This document shows positions 6,809 to 9,047 of a stretch of DNA of 9,047 bases, one piece after another. The notes below the pieces were generated by a model. The model saw only the letters and a program-made list of their open reading frames with translations, was not told the DNA's origin and made no database searches. Numbering within the stretch: position 1 is the first letter of the stretch; the number at the start of each line of letters is the position of its first letter. Source of the stretch: DAOPYE01 sp035352715 (GTDB lineage: Bacteria > Acidobacteriota > Holophagae > Holophagales > Holophagaceae); contig DAOPYE010000098.1 of assembly GCA_035352715.1 (NCBI GenBank), forward strand, positions 1-9,047, read 5' to 3'. The translations under genes were made by a program, and so were the position numbers.

Positions 6809-8076
6809 TTCTTGACCGGGTATTTCACTTCGCCCTTTTCGACCCAGAAGCCCTCGCGCACCTGGAAGACGAAATTCCCCGTGACCGTATCCACCTGGCC
6901 GCCTCCCATGGCCTTCACCAGAAGGCCGCGGTCCAGGTCTTTCAGGATCGCTTCCGCCTGGTCGCTGCCCGGGGCCAGGAAGGTGTTGCGCATGCGGGGG
7001 ATGGGGATGTGCCGATAGCTTTCTCGCCGACCGTTGCCCGTGGGTGGGACGCCCATCCGGCGAGCCGTCTTGCGGGACTGGAGGTACTGCTTGAGCACGC
7101 CGTTCTCGATGAGGACCACCCGCTGTGAGGCGTGGCCTTCATCATCGCTGGCGCTCGATCCGCGCTTATGGGGCAGGGTGCCGTCGTCGATGATGGTCAC
7201 GCCGTCCGCGGCGACCTTCTCGCCCAGCTTGCCCGCGAAGGCGCTCATGCCCGCCAGGGCCAGATCCGCTTCCAGTCCGTGGCCGCAGGCCTCGTGGATC
7301 ATGGTCCCGCCCGCGCTGCTGGAGAGGATGACGGGGAACGTGCCCGCCGGAGCGGGCTGGGCGGTCAGGGCTTGGATGGCGAGGCGCACTGCTTCGTGGA
7401 TGGTCCGCGCCACGGCCTCGTCGGTGAACAACTCGAAACCGCGCGTCTCGCCCAGCGCTTGGTACCCGGTCTGAAGTTGATCGCCGTCCTCGCCTGCGCT
7501 GCCCGCCGTGATGCTGGCGCGCAGCACGCTTTGGATGCGCCGATCGCGCGTCACGGTGGCATCGAAACCGGAGTCCACGCGCTCGACTGCGGCCACCCAC
7601 ACATCCTGTGTGGTGTCGCCGTACCCCACCGAGACCTGCCTTAGCGCGCCAGGCTGCAGCGCTTCGGCTTTCTGGCGGGCCATGGCTTCGGCTCGACGCA
7701 CCAGATCGACTTTTTCGGCCAGGGGCACCTGGGAAGGATCCCGCTGGGCGGGACTGGGCGTGGGGAACTGGACCAGGCGCGGTTCGGAGATCTCGGCGGG
7801 GGATCCAGATCCCGGGGCCGCCAGCGTCCGCGCAGCTTCCAGCAGTTCTTCGGCCGTGGGGGCGATGAGATCCGCAAAGCGCGTGGTCTCGCCATCCAGC
7901 AGCCGCAAGCTTACGCCGAACGTCTCGCTGGCCAGCACATCCTCCATGCGGCCGTCATCCATGCCTAGGGCCTGCGATCGGCGCTGTTCGACAAAGACTT
8001 CACCATAGTCCCCTCCGCGCGAAAGCAGGTTCGCGAGAATCTGTTGGAATTGGGAGGCTGAAAAGGGGCATTCCAT
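6809..8076 (-). CDS. tldD: TldD metalloprotease subunit from internal start (alternative or additional product), partial
   Basis: TldD pairs with TldE (PmbA) to form a cytoplasmic zinc protease that trims unfolded peptides, known for maturing microcin B17 and other peptides and for degrading CcdA. A free TldD could start at ATG 8076 (MECPFSASQFQQ), which aligns with the natural N-terminus of the family and has GGAG seven bases upstream. In this numbering HEACGH is at 261-266; its two His residues bind zinc. The third ligand, a Cys near the C-terminus, would lie in the missing segment after EKGEVKYPVK. About 422 residues are visible of an expected 450-480. No tldE partner is seen in the window. 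Whether this frame is translated separately from coaE cannot be decided here. Confidence 0.7.
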
Positions 8077-8733
8077 GGCGAAACTCCAGCGCGCGTGGCG
8101 CAGCGTCTTCCAGTCTGCCAGAAGGCGCGCCTCGGCCGCTTCCACCTGGCAAGCCAGATCCCGGCCATCGTTCTGGAGATGGACATCGGCGTGCTGGTTG
8201 CGCTCCGCATCCTCGCATTGGGCGGACAGGCGGCGCCGGGCTTCCGCTTTGGCCAGCCCATCGCGCTGCATCAGGCGCTCCAGGCGGACTTGCATGGGGG
8301 CTTCCACCACCCATAGCGCATCGAAGTGATGGCCCTGACCCAGCTCGACCCACAGGGCTGCGTCCAGCACCGCGCCCTTGGCCTCGGGAGGCAGGGCGCC
8401 CAGGCGCTCGCGAAAGCCCGCCTCGATGCGCGGGTGCAGAAGGCGCTCCAGGCGGGCGCGGGCTTCGGCGTCGCTGAAAACAATCGTCCCCAGCGCCGCG
8501 CGATCCAGGCTGCCATTCGCATTCAGGATGCCCGGGCCAAAGGCGTCAACCAGCGCGGCCAGTCCGGTCGAACCGGGCTCGACCACGGTACGGGCGATCT
8601 GGTCGCCGTCCAGGATCATCCAACCTCGGGCTTCCAGCAGGTTCGCGACGTGGGACTTGCCTGCGGCGATGCCGCCCGTCAGGCCGAGGATGGGCCGCGG
8701 GCAGGCCGGATCCACCGGGGTCCGCAGGATCAC
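6809..8733 (-). CDS. coaE-tldD: Dephospho-CoA kinase (CoaE) fused in frame to TldD metalloprotease subunit, 3' end in gap
   Basis: One frame of at least 641 residues starts at GTG 8733. Residues 1-219 are a complete CoaE, which phosphorylates dephospho-CoA in the last step of coenzyme A synthesis. They show the Walker A GLTGGIAAGKS (17-27), LDGDQIAR (41-48, usually DADxxAR), LLHPRI (98-103), the lid region VRLERLMQRDGLAKAEARRRLSAQ split across 149-172, and ADVHLQNDG (182-190). Residues 220-641 are TldD, with the HExxxH zinc motif HEACGH at 480-485, SDDEGH (529-534) and TGNGRRESY (565-573). No stop separates the two parts, although W216 (TGG) is one base from a stop and an ATG with Shine-Dalgarno sits at residue 220. 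The GTG start overlaps the stop of the preceding gene (GTGA), suggesting translational coupling. Possible explanations are a real fusion, a lost coaE stop, or a sequencing error. Confidence 0.85.
8084..8087 (-). promoter_or_regulatory. Internal ribosome binding site at the coaE-tldD junction
   Basis: On the minus strand GGAG is followed by TTTCGCC and ATG at 8076, a good seven-base spacing. It lies within the last codons of the CoaE part and would allow TldD to be made on its own. Confidence 0.5.
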
Positions 8734-8951
8734 GGTTGATCGGGGAGATGCCCCCGCTTCTTCAGGCGATCCAGCAGGCGTTCGGCCACGTCAATGGCGT
8801 AGTCGATATCCCCGTCTGTCAAGTTCGCGCTGCCCGCCGCCGCCATGCCCCCCAGTAGGTAGAGCGTGTAGTGCTCGACCCGTTTCAGGCCATGGAGGGG
8901 ATGGGCCGGCAGATCAGGTTGCTGAGTGGATGGCAGTTGTTCTTGGCTCAT
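8730..8951 (-). CDS. Small hypothetical protein, 73 residues
   Basis: I do not recognise this family. The ATG at 8951 is preferred over the one at 8975 because GGAGG lies four bases upstream of it. The product begins with a polar, Pro- and Gln-rich stretch (1-20). It then has a mostly helical region, VEHYTLYLLGGMAAAG (25-40), followed by LTDGDIDYAIDVAERLLDRLKKRG (44-67), which looks like a second amphipathic helix. The first helix is too short and polar for a confident membrane segment, and there are no Cys residues. The gene starts 34 bases after a ferredoxin-like gene and its TGA overlaps the GTG of coaE by four bases, so it is probably co-transcribed and translationally coupled with both. 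The tight coupling supports it being a real gene. Confidence 0.7.
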   Translation of the reverse strand: MSQEQLPSTQQPDLPAHPLHGLKRVEHYTLYLLGGMAAAGSANLTDGDIDYAIDVAERLLDRLKKRGHLPDQP

Positions 8952-8955
8952 GAGA

Positions 8956-8960
8956 CCTCC
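8956..8960 (-). promoter_or_regulatory. Ribosome binding site of the small hypothetical gene
   Basis: GGAGG followed by TCTC and ATG 8951 on the minus strand. It favours this ATG over the upstream in-frame one at 8975. Confidence 0.65.
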
Positions 8961-8985
8961 ACATGGATGGAACACGCAAGGCCGT

Positions 8986-9047
8986 CTAGATTTTGCACCG
9001 CACCTCGCCCGGGGCGCCCTGGATCCAGGTCTGGCAGGCCAGACGCT
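8986..9047 (-). CDS. 2Fe-2S ferredoxin-like protein, C-terminal 19 residues only
   Basis: The minus strand enters the window in a frame reading RLACQTWIQGAPGEVRCKI and then TAG. RLACQT followed by a short beta strand is the hallmark end of plant/adrenodoxin-type 2Fe-2S ferredoxin domains, and its Cys is the fourth cluster ligand. These proteins pass single electrons in the cytoplasm. The first three Cys ligands and the start lie beyond the right edge, so it could be a stand-alone ferredoxin or the end of a longer redox protein. The next gene follows after 34 bases on the same strand. Confidence 0.7.
   Translation of the reverse strand, partial: RLACQTWIQGAPGEVRCKI

Noticed and set aside
6809..7018. 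Apparent continuation of the PilZ frame beyond the N run
   Set aside because: The bases after the gap encode TldD on the minus strand. The join exists only because N codons contain no stop.

Overview
This window is GC-rich bacterial chromosome carrying ordinary housekeeping and small accessory genes. I see no phage, transposon, CRISPR or RNA genes. Tight gene spacing and Shine-Dalgarno-led starts point to a Gram-negative-type bacterium. The mix of genes (a DUF5671 membrane protein, a lone ClpP, a YcgR-like PilZ protein, a CoaE joined to a TldD) would fit Acidobacteriota of the Holophaga/Geothrix kind. That placement is an impression from family resemblance only.

Bases 1-6708 hold seven plus-strand genes: the 3' part of a DUF5671 membrane protein with a periplasmic tail (1-912); a diverged NagZ-like family 3 glycoside hydrolase (931-1968); a nitroreductase (1978-2607); ClpP (2696-3292); a LacX-type aldose 1-epimerase homologue (3353-4228); the P-loop ATPase YchF (4275-5375); and a PilZ protein with a receiver-like C-terminus (5402-6708, cut by a gap). 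The first three are close enough (gaps of 18 and 9 bases) to be one transcription unit. The rest are separated by 26-88 bases.

A run of exactly 100 N (6709-6808) follows. It marks an assembly gap and hides the 3' ends of two convergent genes. The minus strand beyond it reads, from the right edge leftwards: the last 19 residues of a 2Fe-2S ferredoxin-like protein (8986-9047), a 73-residue protein of unknown function (8730-8951), and a long frame joining complete dephospho-CoA kinase (CoaE) to the TldD metalloprotease subunit (6809-8733, 3' end in the gap). The small gene and coaE overlap by 4 bases (GTGA), so this block looks like an operon.

The points most worth checking are: (1) CoaE and TldD share one reading frame with no stop between them, yet a good Shine-Dalgarno and ATG lie exactly at the junction; (2) the aldose epimerase homologue has Met and Gln where the family has its catalytic His and Glu, so it may be a pseudoenzyme; (3) the PilZ protein keeps both c-di-GMP motifs but ends in a receiver-like domain without the usual acidic pocket. 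I found no convincing undescribed multi-gene system.
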